From an uncultured Christensenella sp. (GTDB lineage Bacteria; Bacillota; Clostridia; Christensenellales; Borkfalkiaceae), in NCBI GenBank assembly GCA_910579525.1, contig CAJTUK010000007.1, positions 43,419 through 107,418 on the forward strand: a stretch of DNA of 64,000 nt. The letters are read 5' to 3'. This document shows positions 17,751 to 26,503 of this stretch, in pieces (position 1 is the stretch's first letter; each line of letters starts with the position of its first letter). The translations under genes were made by a program, and so were the position numbers. Below the pieces are notes generated by a model. It saw only the letters and a list, made by a program, of their open reading frames with translations, searched no databases and was not told where the DNA came from.

Positions 17751-18926
17751 ATGAATTACAGGGAAGAATCGCTTAAAAAGCACGGAGAGTGGAAGGGAAA
17801 GATAGAAACTTCGGTACGCGTGCCGGTTGACGGGCGCGAGGCGCTGTCGCTCGCGTATACGCCAGGTGTTGCGGAGCCTTGCATGGCGATACATAACGAC
17901 GTTGAAAAGAGTTTTGAGCTGACGAGGCGCTGGAATACCGTGCCCGTAATCACGGACGGAACCGCCGTTTTAGGGCTGGGCGATATCGGACCGGAGGCAG
18001 GTATGCCCGTTATGGAGGGCAAGTGCGCGCTGTTCAAGGCGTTCGGCGGGGTTGACGCGTACCCCATCTGCTTAAAGACGAAGGACACGGAAGAGATTAT
18101 AAAAACAATAAAGATTATGGCGGGCAGTTTCGGCGGGATAAATTTAGAGGATATTTCCGCGCCGAGGTGCTTCGAGATCGAAACGAGGCTTAAAGACGAG
18201 CTGGATATCCCCGTATTTCACGACGACCAGCACGGCACGGCGATAGTTTCCGCCGCGGCGCTTTTGAACGCCTTAAAACTTGCAAAAAAAGAAATCGGGG
18301 AGATAAGATTAGTAATAAACGGCGCGGGAGCCGCAGGCATAGCCATAGCTAAATTTTTGATTAAGCTGGGCGTTAAAAACGTTATTATGTGCGACCGCAA
18401 GGGGATTATCTGCAAGGGCAACGACTGGCAGAACACGCCCCAGAACGAGATTGCGGAAATTACAAACCTCGAGCATAAAACGGGAACGCTTGCCGACGCT
18501 ATGAACGGCGCCGACGTGTTTATAGGAGTATCGGGACCGCACTGCGTGACGAAGGATATGGTTAAATCCATGGCGGAAAAATCCGTGCTGTTTACCTGCG
18601 CAAATCCCGTGCCCGAGATTGAGCCCAAAGACGCTTTGGAGGCGGGTGCGTTTATTGTGGGAACGGGGTCTTCGGAATATCCCAACCAGATAAACAACGT
18701 TTTGGTGTTCCCCGGACTTTTCCGCGGGGCGCTGGACGTGAGGGCGAAAACGGTGAACACGGAAATGATGATTGCCGCGGCGCGAGGCATTGCAGGGTGC
18801 GTTTCGGATAAGGAACTTTCGAGGGAGTATATTTTGCCCTACGCTTACGATAAAAAGGCGCACGAATCGGTTGCAAAAGCGGTTGCAGAGGCGGCGGTTA
18901 AAACGGGAGTTTCGAAATTGAAATAA
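17751..18926 (+). CDS. NAD(P)-dependent malic enzyme (malate dehydrogenase, decarboxylating)
   Basis: A 391-residue cytoplasmic enzyme converting malate to pyruvate and CO2. ATG 17751 is chosen because GGGAGG lies at 17741-17746; a longer frame from 17721 has no ribosome site. Key parts: YTPGVAEPCMAI (catalytic Tyr region), KCALFKAFGGVDAYPICLKT (catalytic Lys), EDISAPRCFEIE and FHDDQHGTAIV (metal ligands), then the dinucleotide fold VINGAGAAGIAIAKFL. Length is that of the small bacterial malic enzymes without a phosphotransacetylase domain. It is divergent from a LysR regulator. The cofactor (NAD or NADP) cannot be told by eye. Confidence 0.95.
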   Translation: MNYREESLKKHGEWKGKIETSVRVPVDGREALSLAYTPGVAEPCMAIHNDVEKSFELTRRWNTVPVITDGTAVLGLGDIGPEAGMPVMEGKCALFKAFGGVDAYPICLKTKDTEEIIKTIKIMAGSFGGINLEDISAPRCFEIETRLKDELDIPVFHDDQHGTAIVSAAALLNALKLAKKEIGEIRLVINGAGAAGIAIAKFLIKLGVKNVIMCDRKGIICKGNDWQNTPQNEIAEITNLEHKTGTLADAMNGADVFIGVSGPHCVTKDMVKSMAEKSVLFTCANPVPEIEPKDALEAGAFIVGTGSSEYPNQINNVLVFPGLFRGALDVRAKTVNTEMMIAAARGIAGCVSDKELSREYILPYAYDKKAHESVAKAVAEAAVKTGVSKLK

Positions 18927-18988
18927 GCCCGCTGACGACGGCATAAAATCAAAAGTGAAAATTCGTTATGCTTGGCGCACAACGAAAA

Positions 18989-19011
18989 GGCAGACGGCAA
19001 AGCCGTCTGCC
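18989..19011 (+). terminator. Terminator-like hairpin after malic enzyme
   Basis: A perfect 10-bp stem, GGCAGACGGC with GCCGTCTGCC, and a 3-base loop, 62 bp after the stop. There is no T-run, so termination may be weak or the hairpin may serve to protect the 3' end. Confidence 0.5.
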
Positions 19012-19031
19012 GTAAATAACTTAATTGTAAG

Positions 19032-19802
19032 ATGAAAAAAAGATTTTTAGCGATATTTTCGTTTTTGCTTGCGGCGGCGGTTATTATGCTCGGGGCGTGC
19101 GTAAACGGAGAAGACCCCAAAAACGAAAACGTAAAAGTGCTGTTTATAGGCAACAGCTTTACTTATTACAGCGACGTGCCCGCGCTGTTTGAAAAAATAG
19201 CGGAGTCCGCCGGCAAGACCGTGAGAGTCGAATCGGTTACGAAGGGGAGCTGGAATCTTACGAAGTTTGCCGACGAAAACGACGAGTATGGAAGTGTTGT
19301 CGACGAAAAGCTGAACGCGTATTCCGACTATTCCGCCGTGGTTTTGCAGGAGCAGAGCGCCAGACCGTTGAATAATTACTCCGCGTTTTTAAAGGGTGCG
19401 CGTGATTTGAAAGACAAGATAGATTCGACGCAAAAGAATTGTCGGGTTTATTTGTATTCGACGTGGGGGTATGCCGAAGAGGCTGAAAAAAGAGGTATGA
19501 CCGTGACGCAAATGGAAGAGAAGATATTTGCGGCGTATCAAAAAGTTGCAAAAGAACTCGGTGTTGAAGTCAGTCCCGCAGGAAGGGCGTTCAGCGCGGT
19601 ATTTGAGGCATATCCCGATATCAATTTGTATTATACGGACGGGAAACACCCCTCTTATGCGGGGGCTTACCTGGCGGCGTGCGTGCACGTTGCCACAGTG
19701 TTGCGCGTTGACCCGCGCGGGGCTTTGTTTAACGACGAGCTCGACGGGCAAACCGCAGTAATTTTGAAAGCGGAGGCTTACAGAGCCGTTTACGGAACTT
19801 AA
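19032..19802 (+). CDS. SGNH/GDSL-type hydrolase lipoprotein (DUF4886-like)
   Basis: A 256-residue exported lipoprotein: signal peptide with lipobox (MLGACV, Cys ~23). The SGNH hydrolase blocks are visible: VLFIGNSFTYY (block I, Ser42), a QEQSARP stretch, and DGKHPSYAGAYLAA (block V with the Asp-x-x-His pair). This resembles the DUF4886 branch. Such enzymes often remove acetyl or other ester groups from polysaccharides at the surface; the substrate is not known. The ATG lacks a strong ribosome site. The next lipoprotein gene begins 27 bp downstream, so the two are likely co-transcribed. Confidence 0.75.
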   Translation: MKKRFLAIFSFLLAAAVIMLGACVNGEDPKNENVKVLFIGNSFTYYSDVPALFEKIAESAGKTVRVESVTKGSWNLTKFADENDEYGSVVDEKLNAYSDYSAVVLQEQSARPLNNYSAFLKGARDLKDKIDSTQKNCRVYLYSTWGYAEEAEKRGMTVTQMEEKIFAAYQKVAKELGVEVSPAGRAFSAVFEAYPDINLYYTDGKHPSYAGAYLAACVHVATVLRVDPRGALFNDELDGQTAVILKAEAYRAVYGT

Positions 19803-19829
19803 AATATAAAAGATTAAGGAGGAAAATGT

Positions 19830-21008
19830 ATGAAAAAGCACTTAATAGCCGTATTTATTGCGGTGGTTACGTGTTTGGCGGCGCTTTCGGGCTGTTCGCT
19901 TGTGCGCGGCTTCGAAAAAGATTTGCAGGTTGTTTTCGAAGTGGACGGCAAATATTATGACAGCGGTACGGTGAATATATTCAATAACGCCGTAGTGGAA
20001 GAGCCCGCCGCGCCCAAAGGCTATTATTTCAGAGGGTGGACGAATACCGCCGAATGGACCGAAGAAGAGAGCGTTACCGTGCCCGTACTCGAAAACACGG
20101 GGCTTGTGCGCTATAACGACATAAAAGATATGGTTCAGGCGGGCAGGGAGAGTGTGACTTTATACGGCGTGTTCTCCGAAATAGTGCGCCATGATTTAAA
20201 AGTTGCTTGGTACGATAAGGAAACGACTTCGGGCTTAAATCAGGCCGCGATGGACGGGTTTAAAGCGAAGTTATACGCATATCTTACCGAGGAGGGAAAG
20301 AACCCCGAGAGTCTGGACATAATTATTCAGGGCTATGACGGCGACGTGGGAACTTCTTGTTCCGCAATTATGAAGCACGGCGACGTGGATATTATGGTAG
20401 GCTGGGCTGGCACCTCGAACCTGACCGGTACGGGCGGTATGCCTGCCGAAGATATACTGGAAAACGTGGGCAAGGTAAAGATAGGCAGCAAAGACAGGTA
20501 TGCGGCGAGACTTTCGGATACGGAACTCACGAAACTCGTATATATATGGATACAGAACGAGTACGGCGCGGGATACGTTCCGCCCGTGGTAGAGCCCGAT
20601 CCCGAGCCTACGACCAAAACCGAGTTGGTTATTGCTTATTATAACAACAATTCGGACGCATCGGGCATTTCGGCGCAGAATATGAACGAATTTAAGACTA
20701 AGCTCGATGCGTATATTGCAACGCAGGAAACTTATAAAGATAGCGTTAGCGTAATAATAAAAGATTTTATCGGCGGAGTGGAAACCACTTGTAATTCTGT
20801 GAAATCCGACGACAGTATATGCATTATGGTAGGTTGGAACGATAAAATTACAGATTATATGACGGTTGGAACTGATTTTGTTGAAAAAACGGATGGAAAC
20901 ACCGTTAAAATTGGAAGCAAAAACCGCGGGGCGGCGCTTGTTAAAGATACCGAACTGAACAGACTCGTTTATGTCTGGATTCAAACCGAGTATGGCGTGA
21001 CTGTGTGA
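19830..21008 (+). CDS. Lipoprotein with InlB-like repeat and a duplicated ~125-residue domain
   Basis: A 392-residue exported lipoprotein (lipobox LSGCS, Cys ~22) with a strong AAGGAGG site. Residues ~30-110 resemble an InlB/Flg_new B-repeat (PKGYYFRGWTN, then VTLYGVFSE). After this come two copies of one domain (~113-245 and ~263-390). Shared landmarks are LKVAWYDK/LVIAYYNN, FKAKLYAYL/FKTKLDAYI, DIIIQGYDG/SVIIKDFIG, VDIMVGW/ICIMVGW, VKIGSKDRYAA/VKIGSKNRGAA and KLVYIWIQNEYG/RLVYVWIQTEYG. A Pro-rich linker (VVEPDPEPTT) joins them. The fold is not recognised; the alternating pattern suggests an alpha/beta ligand-binding domain. It sits between an SGNH lipoprotein and a membrane hydrolase. Confidence 0.65.
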   Translation: MKKHLIAVFIAVVTCLAALSGCSLVRGFEKDLQVVFEVDGKYYDSGTVNIFNNAVVEEPAAPKGYYFRGWTNTAEWTEEESVTVPVLENTGLVRYNDIKDMVQAGRESVTLYGVFSEIVRHDLKVAWYDKETTSGLNQAAMDGFKAKLYAYLTEEGKNPESLDIIIQGYDGDVGTSCSAIMKHGDVDIMVGWAGTSNLTGTGGMPAEDILENVGKVKIGSKDRYAARLSDTELTKLVYIWIQNEYGAGYVPPVVEPDPEPTTKTELVIAYYNNNSDASGISAQNMNEFKTKLDAYIATQETYKDSVSVIIKDFIGGVETTCNSVKSDDSICIMVGWNDKITDYMTVGTDFVEKTDGNTVKIGSKNRGAALVKDTELNRLVYVWIQTEYGVTV

Positions 21009-21021
21009 GGAGGGGGGAATT

Positions 21022-23472
21022 ATGAATTTCAAAAGTAAACTGATGAAAGCGGCTTCGATATTGAGTTACGTTTTCACCGCGCTGTGGTTTGTGACTTGCG
21101 CTTGCTTTTTTGCTCTCAACAACAATTGGTATTGGCTGTTTTTAATATTTGCGCTTATAAACCTTTATAACGGATTCGTTATAACTTCGGTGCGGGAAAA
21201 GATGACTTGCGCGCGGCTTGACGGCAAGCAAAAGACCAAGTTTTTGGTTTGTTGGATTTTGAGCATTGTTTGCCCGCCTGCGTTCGTATTGAACGGAATC
21301 GCGTACTTCCATACCGCGGAAGACAATTACACGGTAGTTGAAAAGCAGGTTGAGAAAACGGAAGGCGGAGAGGCTTGTGTCTCTTCTGAACAGCCTGCAA
21401 ACGGCGTTGGTTGCAGTATATCACTGGGGCAAAGGGTAAAAGCCTTTTGTAAAAAGAAGAGCTTTATAACCGCGTGCGTTACGCTGGGACTGGTGTTTGT
21501 TTTCGGCTTCTGCGGAATGCTGTTCGAGACGTCGGGGTTTGCGGTTAAAGTTTCGGACTTTACACTCACCCGCGAAATGACGCAAAAATACAATAACGGC
21601 GAAATCAACGGCAAGCAGTTCGTTATGGAAAACGACAGCTCTTATGCCGTGACTATGTACGTGCCCAAGACGGCTACGGAAGAAAATCCCGCGGCTACTG
21701 TGTTCGTTCTGCCCGGATTTACCCGCACGAAGGCTACTATGTCGCAGTATTGCATGGAGCTCTCGCGCAGGGGCGCGGTAGTGTTCTGCTCCGACCCCGG
21801 CGGACAGGGCTCGACTACCGAAACTTCGACGGCGGGCGCTAACGGTATAGAATACCTCGTTCAATACGTTTATAACAATCCCGACGACTTTAAATTCTGC
21901 GATAAAAACCGCTTCGGCGCGGTGGGACACTCCGCGGGAGGCGGAAACGTTTGCACGCTGGCGGCGGATATGTCGGGGTCTACCTTTGAAGAAAGCGTTA
22001 TAAAATCCGTTTATATATCGGGATATATCAAAGTTTCGTCGGCAAACAAATATAAAAACCTCAACTGCAACGCTGCAATGTCTTACGCTTATTACGACGA
22101 GGGAGCGTTCCGCTATCAGACGGATACGACCTCGCTCGAAGTTATAGGGCTTAGGTTTATAAACGAGATAGGCACGGACGCAAAGAAGCACAATAACTAT
22201 AAAGAGGTGGTTTACGATTACGGTTACGGCGATATGGCGGCGGGAACTTACCGCGTTATTCACCGCGAAAACACTAATCACTGCTTCGAAATGTATGACA
22301 GAACGAGCATTGCCAACACCATAGCGTTCTTTGACGAGAGCCTTAAAATGGAGTCCGGCATAGACGGGTTCAATCAGATATGGTTCGGTAAGGAATTTTT
22401 CAACGGGTTGGCGCTGGCTTCGGCGTTTACCTTTGTTATTGCGCTCTGCGCGGTGCTTATGAATATTCCTTTCTTTGCGACGCTCAAAGCTAAAAAGCAG
22501 GCTGTTGCAGGCGGGAAAATCCCCGAAGGCGGCGGCGAACAAATAAGCACCGTGAACGGCGTTAAACCCAATATATCAGGGGGTCAAGCGCACAAGACGG
22601 TGGCGCACAAAGTAATTTTTTGGACTTGCATAATACTGACGACGATAATAGCCTGCCTCGACTATATTCCGCTTGCAAACCTATCCATAGAGATATTCCC
22701 CACGGGGAATTCGTCGAGCGTGTTTACTTACACATTCCCCGCGCGAATGATAAACGCGATATTGTTGTGGGCGGCTATAAACGGAGCTATAGGGTTGGCG
22801 ATATTCTTCGGCACTACCGCCATAGAGAATCTTTACGAATATATAATGTTCAAGGTCAAGGGAGTTACTCCCAACTATGACCGGGATAAGTTCAAGGCGA
22901 TAAAAATAAGCGGCGACAAGCCCGCGGGCGTTGCTCTCAACGTGCTTAAAGCAATTCTTCTTGCGCTTATCTCGTTCGGCGCGTTCTACTTCCTTGTGCA
23001 GTTGAGCTATTGGGCGTTCCATCAGGATTTCAGATTTTTGCTTATTTCGGCGGCGCCGCTCAACGCGAGAATGTTTGTGACCGCTCTCGAATATATGCCT
23101 ATAATCTTTATATTCTATATTTCGAACTCTATCCGCGTAAATTGCAGCATAGGGCGCGAAGGTTGGAGCGAAGGCAAGGTTATGGCTGTGGGTGCTCTTG
23201 CCAACAGCGTGGGACTTGCGTTTATTCTGCTGATAAACTACGTTTGCTACTTCACTACGGGTTCGCCCTATTACGGATATTGGGGCAACGGCACCGAAGT
23301 GTGGCTGTATGTGAACATGGTGTTCGCGCTGGTTGTTATGATGTTTATTCTGCCCATATTCAACAGACTGTTCTATAAGATTACCGGCAACGTCTGGACG
23401 GGCGCTATTGCGTGCTGCATGATATTCATTATGATGACAATTTCGGCTTCCGTCTCCTATATACCTATGTAA
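21022..23472 (+). CDS. Membrane-anchored alpha/beta hydrolase
   Basis: An 816-residue protein. Two helices near 10-50, another near 80-100 and one near 155-175 are followed by an extracytoplasmic alpha/beta hydrolase domain (~205-450). This has an oxyanion region VFVLPGFTRTKATM and the nucleophile elbow GAVGHSAGGGNV (Ser304); NTNHCFEMYD may hold the catalytic His. The C-terminal ~340 residues carry about eight further helices. The hydrolase thus faces outward between two membrane blocks, an uncommon arrangement. A GAGGAGGGGG ribosome site precedes the ATG, 13 bp after the upstream stop. Substrate unknown; ester or peptide-like bonds are possible. It ends at a strong terminator. Confidence 0.75.
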   Translation: MNFKSKLMKAASILSYVFTALWFVTCACFFALNNNWYWLFLIFALINLYNGFVITSVREKMTCARLDGKQKTKFLVCWILSIVCPPAFVLNGIAYFHTAEDNYTVVEKQVEKTEGGEACVSSEQPANGVGCSISLGQRVKAFCKKKSFITACVTLGLVFVFGFCGMLFETSGFAVKVSDFTLTREMTQKYNNGEINGKQFVMENDSSYAVTMYVPKTATEENPAATVFVLPGFTRTKATMSQYCMELSRRGAVVFCSDPGGQGSTTETSTAGANGIEYLVQYVYNNPDDFKFCDKNRFGAVGHSAGGGNVCTLAADMSGSTFEESVIKSVYISGYIKVSSANKYKNLNCNAAMSYAYYDEGAFRYQTDTTSLEVIGLRFINEIGTDAKKHNNYKEVVYDYGYGDMAAGTYRVIHRENTNHCFEMYDRTSIANTIAFFDESLKMESGIDGFNQIWFGKEFFNGLALASAFTFVIALCAVLMNIPFFATLKAKKQAVAGGKIPEGGGEQISTVNGVKPNISGGQAHKTVAHKVIFWTCIILTTIIACLDYIPLANLSIEIFPTGNSSSVFTYTFPARMINAILLWAAINGAIGLAIFFGTTAIENLYEYIMFKVKGVTPNYDRDKFKAIKISGDKPAGVALNVLKAILLALISFGAFYFLVQLSYWAFHQDFRFLLISAAPLNARMFVTALEYMPIIFIFYISNSIRVNCSIGREGWSEGKVMAVGALANSVGLAFILLINYVCYFTTGSPYYGYWGNGTEVWLYVNMVFALVVMMFILPIFNRLFYKITGNVWTGAIACCMIFIMMTISASVSYIPM

Positions 23473-23486
23473 AGACAATCGAAAAT

Positions 23487-23519
23487 GCCCGCGCGGCATC
23501 GCCGCGCGGGCTTTTATTT
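23487..23519 (+). terminator. Rho-independent terminator
   Basis: Perfect 11-bp stem GCCCGCGCGGC / GCCGCGCGGGC with a 3-base loop, then CTTTTATTTT. It ends the 19032-23472 unit. Confidence 0.9.
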
Positions 23520-23585
23520 TACGCGCATATTTCAACGCGCGGGAGCAATGTTGTGTTACTTTAAAATCCCGCGCAATCAAAGCAA

Positions 23586-23609
23586 GTGCCCGCAGGTTTC
23601 TGCGGGCAC
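23586..23609 (-). terminator. Hairpin at the 3' end of the AraC gene
   Basis: Perfect 10-bp stem GTGCCCGCAG / CTGCGGGCAC with a 4-base loop, 65 bp past the AraC stop on the minus strand. There is no long T-run, so the call as a terminator is by position. Confidence 0.5.
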
Positions 23610-23674
23610 GACTGTTAATTGGTAAAAATTGCTATGCCCGACGCATTGCCGTTTAATTGCCTGAAAGGGCGCAA

Positions 23675-24484
23675 TCATTTATAGTTTTTCTTATAAGCGC
23701 GGTAAAAGCTCGAAGCGCTGTTGAACCCGCATTCACCGGCAAGATCCAAAATAGTTTTGTTGCTGTTTTCGGGATATTCTTTCATTTCGAGTACTTTTTC
23801 AACCCGAACGCTGTTTATAAAGTTTCTTATGTCCATTTGAACGTATTTGTTGAAAAGGTGCCCCAAAGAGCGGGGAGCGTAGTTGAATTGTTCGGAAAGG
23901 CTTGTAAGCGAAAGGTCCTCGTTATAATGGTCGTAAATGTACTGAATGATTTCGGAAAATATGAATTTTTTAGAGCCTTTTTTTGCCGATTCCGTGCCGT
24001 ATGCGTTTACAATGTGGTGAATCAGAAGATTGGAGTATCCCATTCCTTCAAACGCGTCGAAGTCGTCGTATTTTTCCGCGATATCGTTAATTAATTTAAA
24101 AATAGGTTTGTTTGCCTCTACGTCGTAAAGGGATTCGGGCAAAACCCGTTCGGGGTAAAGGGCGTTAAACAGCTGCAAAAATTTTGTGCCTATCAGTAAA
24201 AACGAAACAACAGTGCCTTCGCTGTTTTGATAGGAATGGATTTGCATACTGTTAATGACTACACCCTGCCCCGCGGTAATATTGTATTCGCGGTCGTTAA
24301 TAGTTACGTGCGCCGAACCTTTTATTACGCAATAGATTTCGATATTTCGGTGCTGGTGGAGCTTATAGCCGATAGTTTCGTATTTTTCGGCGTGAAAATA
24401 TGAAGGAAAGTCGCGAGACGTTTCGTTAAAGCCGCGCATCCAGTTCGAAGTGATGTTGTCTTTCATGCACGAATTATAACTCAT
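23675..24484 (-). CDS. AraC-family transcriptional regulator
   Basis: A 269-residue regulator. The N-terminal half is a cupin-like sugar-sensing domain (HQHRNIEIYCVIKGSAHVTI, then GQGVVINSMQIHSYQ). The C-terminal ~100 residues carry two helix-turn-helix units: LSLTSLSEQFNYAPRSLGHL and KTILDLAGECGFNSASSFYR. M7 (24466) is an alternative start; neither has a good ribosome site. It is divergent from the long polysaccharide operon at 24713-45674, and the intergenic region contains two strong palindromes. It is therefore the likely activator of that operon in response to a sugar (inference). Confidence 0.88.
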   Translation of the reverse strand: MSYNSCMKDNITSNWMRGFNETSRDFPSYFHAEKYETIGYKLHQHRNIEIYCVIKGSAHVTINDREYNITAGQGVVINSMQIHSYQNSEGTVVSFLLIGTKFLQLFNALYPERVLPESLYDVEANKPIFKLINDIAEKYDDFDAFEGMGYSNLLIHHIVNAYGTESAKKGSKKFIFSEIIQYIYDHYNEDLSLTSLSEQFNYAPRSLGHLFNKYVQMDIRNFINSVRVEKVLEMKEYPENSNKTILDLAGECGFNSASSFYRAYKKNYK

Positions 24485-24586
24485 TGGAAAAATAATGTCA
24501 ATTTAGGTTGAGAATGAGTTATCAAAAAAGTACGCTTTTGACACAAAATGATGTCTTTTAGCGCAGATAATGCAATTTTTATGTGA

Positions 24587-24670
24587 TATAATAAAATTGC
24601 AAACAAAAAATGTCAAATTTTCACAAACGGATATCCGTTTGTTTCTATTGCAAATTCCTTGCAATAGAAA
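24587..24670 (+). promoter_or_regulatory. Promoter -10 box and twin palindromes ahead of the polysaccharide operon
   Basis: A TATAAT at 24587-24592 has no good -35 box, as expected for an activator-dependent promoter. Downstream lie a perfect 20-bp palindrome (24623-24642, half ACAAACGGAT) and, touching it, an inverted repeat with 12-bp arms (24642-24653 TTTCTATTGCAA and 24659-24670 TTGCAATAGAAA). They fall in the 5' leader, before the ATG at 24713. They may be operators, or leader RNA hairpins affecting expression. Confidence 0.6.
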
Positions 24671-24712
24671 AAATCATTAACTGCTTAAAAAAATTAAAAA
24701 CGGGGTAAAGTA

Positions 24713-26503
24713 ATGGCGGGTTTATCTTTAAGACATATTTACAAGATATATCAAAGCAAGGGAAAAGAAAAGAAGCGTCGGGGTAAAAAGAACGACGGCG
24801 CGGTAAAACGCGTAGGCGATTTTCTCGCGGTCAAAGATTTCAATATGGAAATCAAGGACGGCGAGTTTATCGTGTTTGTAGGACCTTCGGGTTGCGGTAA
24901 ATCTACTACTTTAAGAATGATCGCGGGGCTTGAGGATATCTCTGCGGGCGATTTATACATAGGTGACAGGCTTGTAAACGACGTTGAACCCAAGGACAGG
25001 GATATCGCCATGGTATTCCAAAATTATGCGCTTTATCCGCATATGACGGCGGGCGAAAACATAGCGTTCGGGCTTAAAATGCGCAAAGTCCCCATAGCGA
25101 AGAAGGACGAAAACGGCAACCCCGTACTTGCCGTTGACAAAAAGAAAATTTCGGAAATCAAATCCGGATTAAAAACCGTTACCGATGATTTGCAGTATGC
25201 GGAAGAAAGCGATACCGCGTTACCGTTTAAGCGCAGGTTGCGCGTTTTAAAAGCCGAATACGACGATATTTTAAAGGCAAAGCGCGAGGAAACGGAAACG
25301 TTAAGCAAAACGCCCGTTAATGATAAGGAAGACAAAGACAAAAAGGCGCAGGCTTTAAAAGAAATAAACCAAAAATATAACGCGCTGTTGAACGATTTGG
25401 GCAACAGAGTGAACGACGTGGTTACGGCGCAAAAGCATGCGTTGCGACCGGTTAAAATCAGATATGCCGGAAAGGAAGGCGAAATTTTATCCGCCGCGGT
25501 TAAACAGGCTGAAGAATCGGCTAAAAGGGCGCAGGTCAATCTCGGGGATATCGTTCAGGGCGAAATCACGCTTGCTCTTTTAAAACGCAAAGAGAAACTC
25601 GAAAGGGATTTGCAATATTACAAATCAACGCCTGTACAACTGTACGACTATAAACATATTCCCAAAGAGGTGATAGAAAGTAAGGTTAAATGGGCTGCGG
25701 AAATTCTGGGCGTAACCGAGCTTTTGGATATAAAGCCCAAGGCGATGTCCGGCGGACAGAGACAGCGAATCGCGCTCGGGCGCGCTATCGTGCGGGAACC
25801 CAAAGTAATGCTTTTAGACGAGCCTCTTTCCAACCTCGACGCGAAGTTGAGAACGACCATGAGGTCGGAAATAGTCAAATTACATAACGACCTTAAAACT
25901 ACTTTTATATACGTAACCCACGACCAGATAGAGGCGATGACGATGGGTACGAGAATAGTCGTAATGAAACTGGGCGTTATTCAGCAGATAGACAGCCCGA
26001 CCAACCTTTTCGACTATCCCGAAAATAAGTTTGTCGCCGGCTTTATAGGAACGCCGCAGATGAACTTTTTCGACGTAACCGTTAAAAAGAGCGGAAGCAA
26101 GCTCTCCGTTAAGTTTGCGAACGGAGAAACGCAGAGTTATTCGCTTGCGAATATGCGGACGATAAAGGAAGAATATCTCGACGGCAACGAGCACAGCGTC
26201 ACGCTGGGCATTCGCGGCGAAAACATGACTCTCGACGAAAAGGGGCTTACAGCAAAACTTTCTATAAAGGAAATATTGGGCAACACCACGCAGATGTTCG
26301 TAAAAATAACGCCGGACAGCGCCGACAGCATTGTTTGCGTAAACGACAGAAACGAATTCAGGCAGGGCGACAGCGTTAAGATACTTTTGGACGAGCGCCG
26401 CATACACCTTTTCGACAGTGACACGGAGCTTGCGATTATGACACGCGAATACGGCAACGGCATTTCCGCAAAAACAAATTCCGCAGGCGGTACGGGTAAG
26501 TAA
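24713..26503 (+). CDS. ABC transporter ATPase (MsmX/UgpC type) with ~190-residue insertion
   Basis: A 596-residue sugar-import ATPase; the family norm is ~370. Residues 14-35 are an extra basic stretch (KEKKRRGKKNDG). Walker A (GPSGCGKST), Q-loop (FQNYALYPHMT), signature (MSGGQRQRIALGRAI), Walker B (VMLLDEPLSNLDAK) and switch region (YVTHDQIEAMTMG) are all intact, as is the C-terminal TOBE-type domain. Between FGLKMRKVP (~119-127) and IESKVKWAAEILG (~318) lies a ~190-residue charged, helix-rich insert that is absent from the homologue at 9394. This is the helical subdomain, which touches the permease. The gene is first in the operon and its stop overlaps the next start (TAATG). Confidence 0.9.
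   Translation: MAGLSLRHIYKIYQSKGKEKKRRGKKNDGAVKRVGDFLAVKDFNMEIKDGEFIVFVGPSGCGKSTTLRMIAGLEDISAGDLYIGDRLVNDVEPKDRDIAMVFQNYALYPHMTAGENIAFGLKMRKVPIAKKDENGNPVLAVDKKKISEIKSGLKTVTDDLQYAEESDTALPFKRRLRVLKAEYDDILKAKREETETLSKTPVNDKEDKDKKAQALKEINQKYNALLNDLGNRVNDVVTAQKHALRPVKIRYAGKEGEILSAAVKQAEESAKRAQVNLGDIVQGEITLALLKRKEKLERDLQYYKSTPVQLYDYKHIPKEVIESKVKWAAEILGVTELLDIKPKAMSGGQRQRIALGRAIVREPKVMLLDEPLSNLDAKLRTTMRSEIVKLHNDLKTTFIYVTHDQIEAMTMGTRIVVMKLGVIQQIDSPTNLFDYPENKFVAGFIGTPQMNFFDVTVKKSGSKLSVKFANGETQSYSLANMRTIKEEYLDGNEHSVTLGIRGENMTLDEKGLTAKLSIKEILGNTTQMFVKITPDSADSIVCVNDRNEFRQGDSVKILLDERRIHLFDSDTELAIMTREYGNGISAKTNSAGGTGK

Noticed and set aside
24538..24592. TTGACA (24538) plus TATAAT (24587) as a constitutive promoter
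   Set aside because: The spacer is 43 bases, far outside the usable range; an activator-dependent promoter is more likely.
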